Shown: piece after piece, positions 63,555 to 64,000 of the stretch
Position numbering within the stretch: the stretch's first letter is position 1
How the letters are laid out: each line of letters starts with the position of its first letter
Translations under genes and position numbers: made by a program
Notes under the pieces: generated by a model
The model's database searches: none
Told to the model about the DNA's origin: nothing
Seen by the model: only the letters and a program-made list of their open reading frames with translations
DNA from: Marinicauda salina
Lineage (GTDB): Bacteria > Pseudomonadota > Alphaproteobacteria > Caulobacterales > Maricaulaceae
Assembly (NCBI RefSeq): GCF_003122085.1
Contig: NZ_QEXV01000001.1
Span: forward strand, 682,001-746,000
Reading direction: 5' to 3'
DNA: 64,000 bases

Positions 63555-64000
63555 ATGTCCGCCAATCTCGCCGCGCTGCTCTATCTCGGCTCGGGCATCC
63601 TGTTCATTCTCGCCCTGAGGGGGCTGTCGAGCCCGGAGACGGCCCGGCGCGGCAACTATTTCGGCATGGCCGGCATGGCGCTGGCGATCGTCACCACCCT
63701 GCTGGTCATCGAGCTCGACGGGGCGGGGCTGCTGATGATCGCCGCAGCCGTCGCGATCGGCGGCGGGATCGGCGCGGTGGTCGCCCGGCGCATCGCCATG
63801 ACGGCGATGCCCCAGCTCGTCGCCGCCTTCCACTCGCTCGTAGGGCTGAGCGCGGTGCTGGTGGCGGCGGCGGCGCTCTACGCGCCGGCGGCCTTCCACA
63901 TCGCCACGGCGATGGGCGACGTGAGGGCGCTCTCCCTGGTCGAGCTGTCGCTTGGCGCGGGGATAGGCGCGATCACGTTCTCCGGCTCGGTGATCGCCTT
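63555..64000 (+). CDS. pntB: NAD(P) transhydrogenase subunit beta, 5' part
   Basis: The frame is open to the right edge (about 148 residues seen of an expected 460 or so). It shows the membrane domain start 'LLYLGSGILFILALRGLSSPETARRGNYFGMAGMALAIVTTL' and 'MTAMPQLVAAFHSLVGLSA', both typical of PntB. The NADP(H)-binding part lies outside the window. Confidence 0.93.
   Translation, partial: MSANLAALLYLGSGILFILALRGLSSPETARRGNYFGMAGMALAIVTTLLVIELDGAGLLMIAAAVAIGGGIGAVVARRIAMTAMPQLVAAFHSLVGLSAVLVAAAALYAPAAFHIATAMGDVRALSLVELSLGAGIGAITFSGSVIA

Overview
The window is GC-rich (I estimate about 70 % G+C), almost fully coding, and looks like a chromosomal segment of an alphaproteobacterium. Indicators are a split PntAA/PntAB/PntB transhydrogenase preceded by an aa3-type cytochrome oxidase subunit IV gene, an alphaproteobacterial-style RpoH near an RluD-type pseudouridine synthase, two DUF465 proteins, TIGR02444 and DUF3775 proteins, and glutaryl-CoA dehydrogenase. 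The order (Caulobacterales/Maricaulales, Parvularculales or other) cannot be fixed from the sequence alone. I found no tRNA, rRNA, IS element, prophage or CRISPR array.

Region 1 (1-27000) is a surface-attachment block. A giant repeat adhesin (reverse strand, cut by the left edge, at least 2865 residues) faces a divergent LapG-type periplasmic protease. Next come a ribosome hibernation/cold-shock fusion with a consensus FNR box, a DUF3775 protein, a cupredoxin-like lipoprotein, and an ATP-grasp/CocE-hydrolase pair. Then follow a DUF11-repeat protein with EF-hand-like loops and a type I secretion C-terminus, its likely type I exporter (PrtD/PrtE type ABC and membrane fusion protein), and a four-gene chaperone-usher pilus operon with an internal terminator after the pilin gene.

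Region 2 (27400-34700) holds a cysteine synthase-glutaredoxin fusion, a PLP decarboxylase, a ferritin-like di-iron protein, a 37-residue membrane protein, a CRP-type regulator, and a class III adenylate cyclase coupled to a truncated haemoglobin. Three TGTGA-N6-TCACA operators sit in front of the decarboxylase, the di-iron protein, and the crp/small-protein divergent pair. This looks like a compact gas- or redox-to-cAMP-to-CRP circuit.

Region 3 (34800-41600) contains a Tat-signal protein with a Ser-Gln-His triplet repeat next to a radical SAM/SPASM enzyme, a candidate RiPP-like modification pair. It continues with an alpha/beta hydrolase-phosphoribosyltransferase fusion, a CapA-like protein, a PRPP synthetase and a kinase-like protein.

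Region 4 (41600-64000) is mostly metabolism and housekeeping: acyl-CoA enzymes, an FAD oxidoreductase and a PhzF protein; two trypsin-like proteases, one interrupted by a predicted membrane hairpin; rpoH, rluD, PhoD, an SDR and a TPR protein; DUF465 proteins and a sigma-54-dependent response regulator; and the pnt operon carrying two extra small genes, cut by the right edge.
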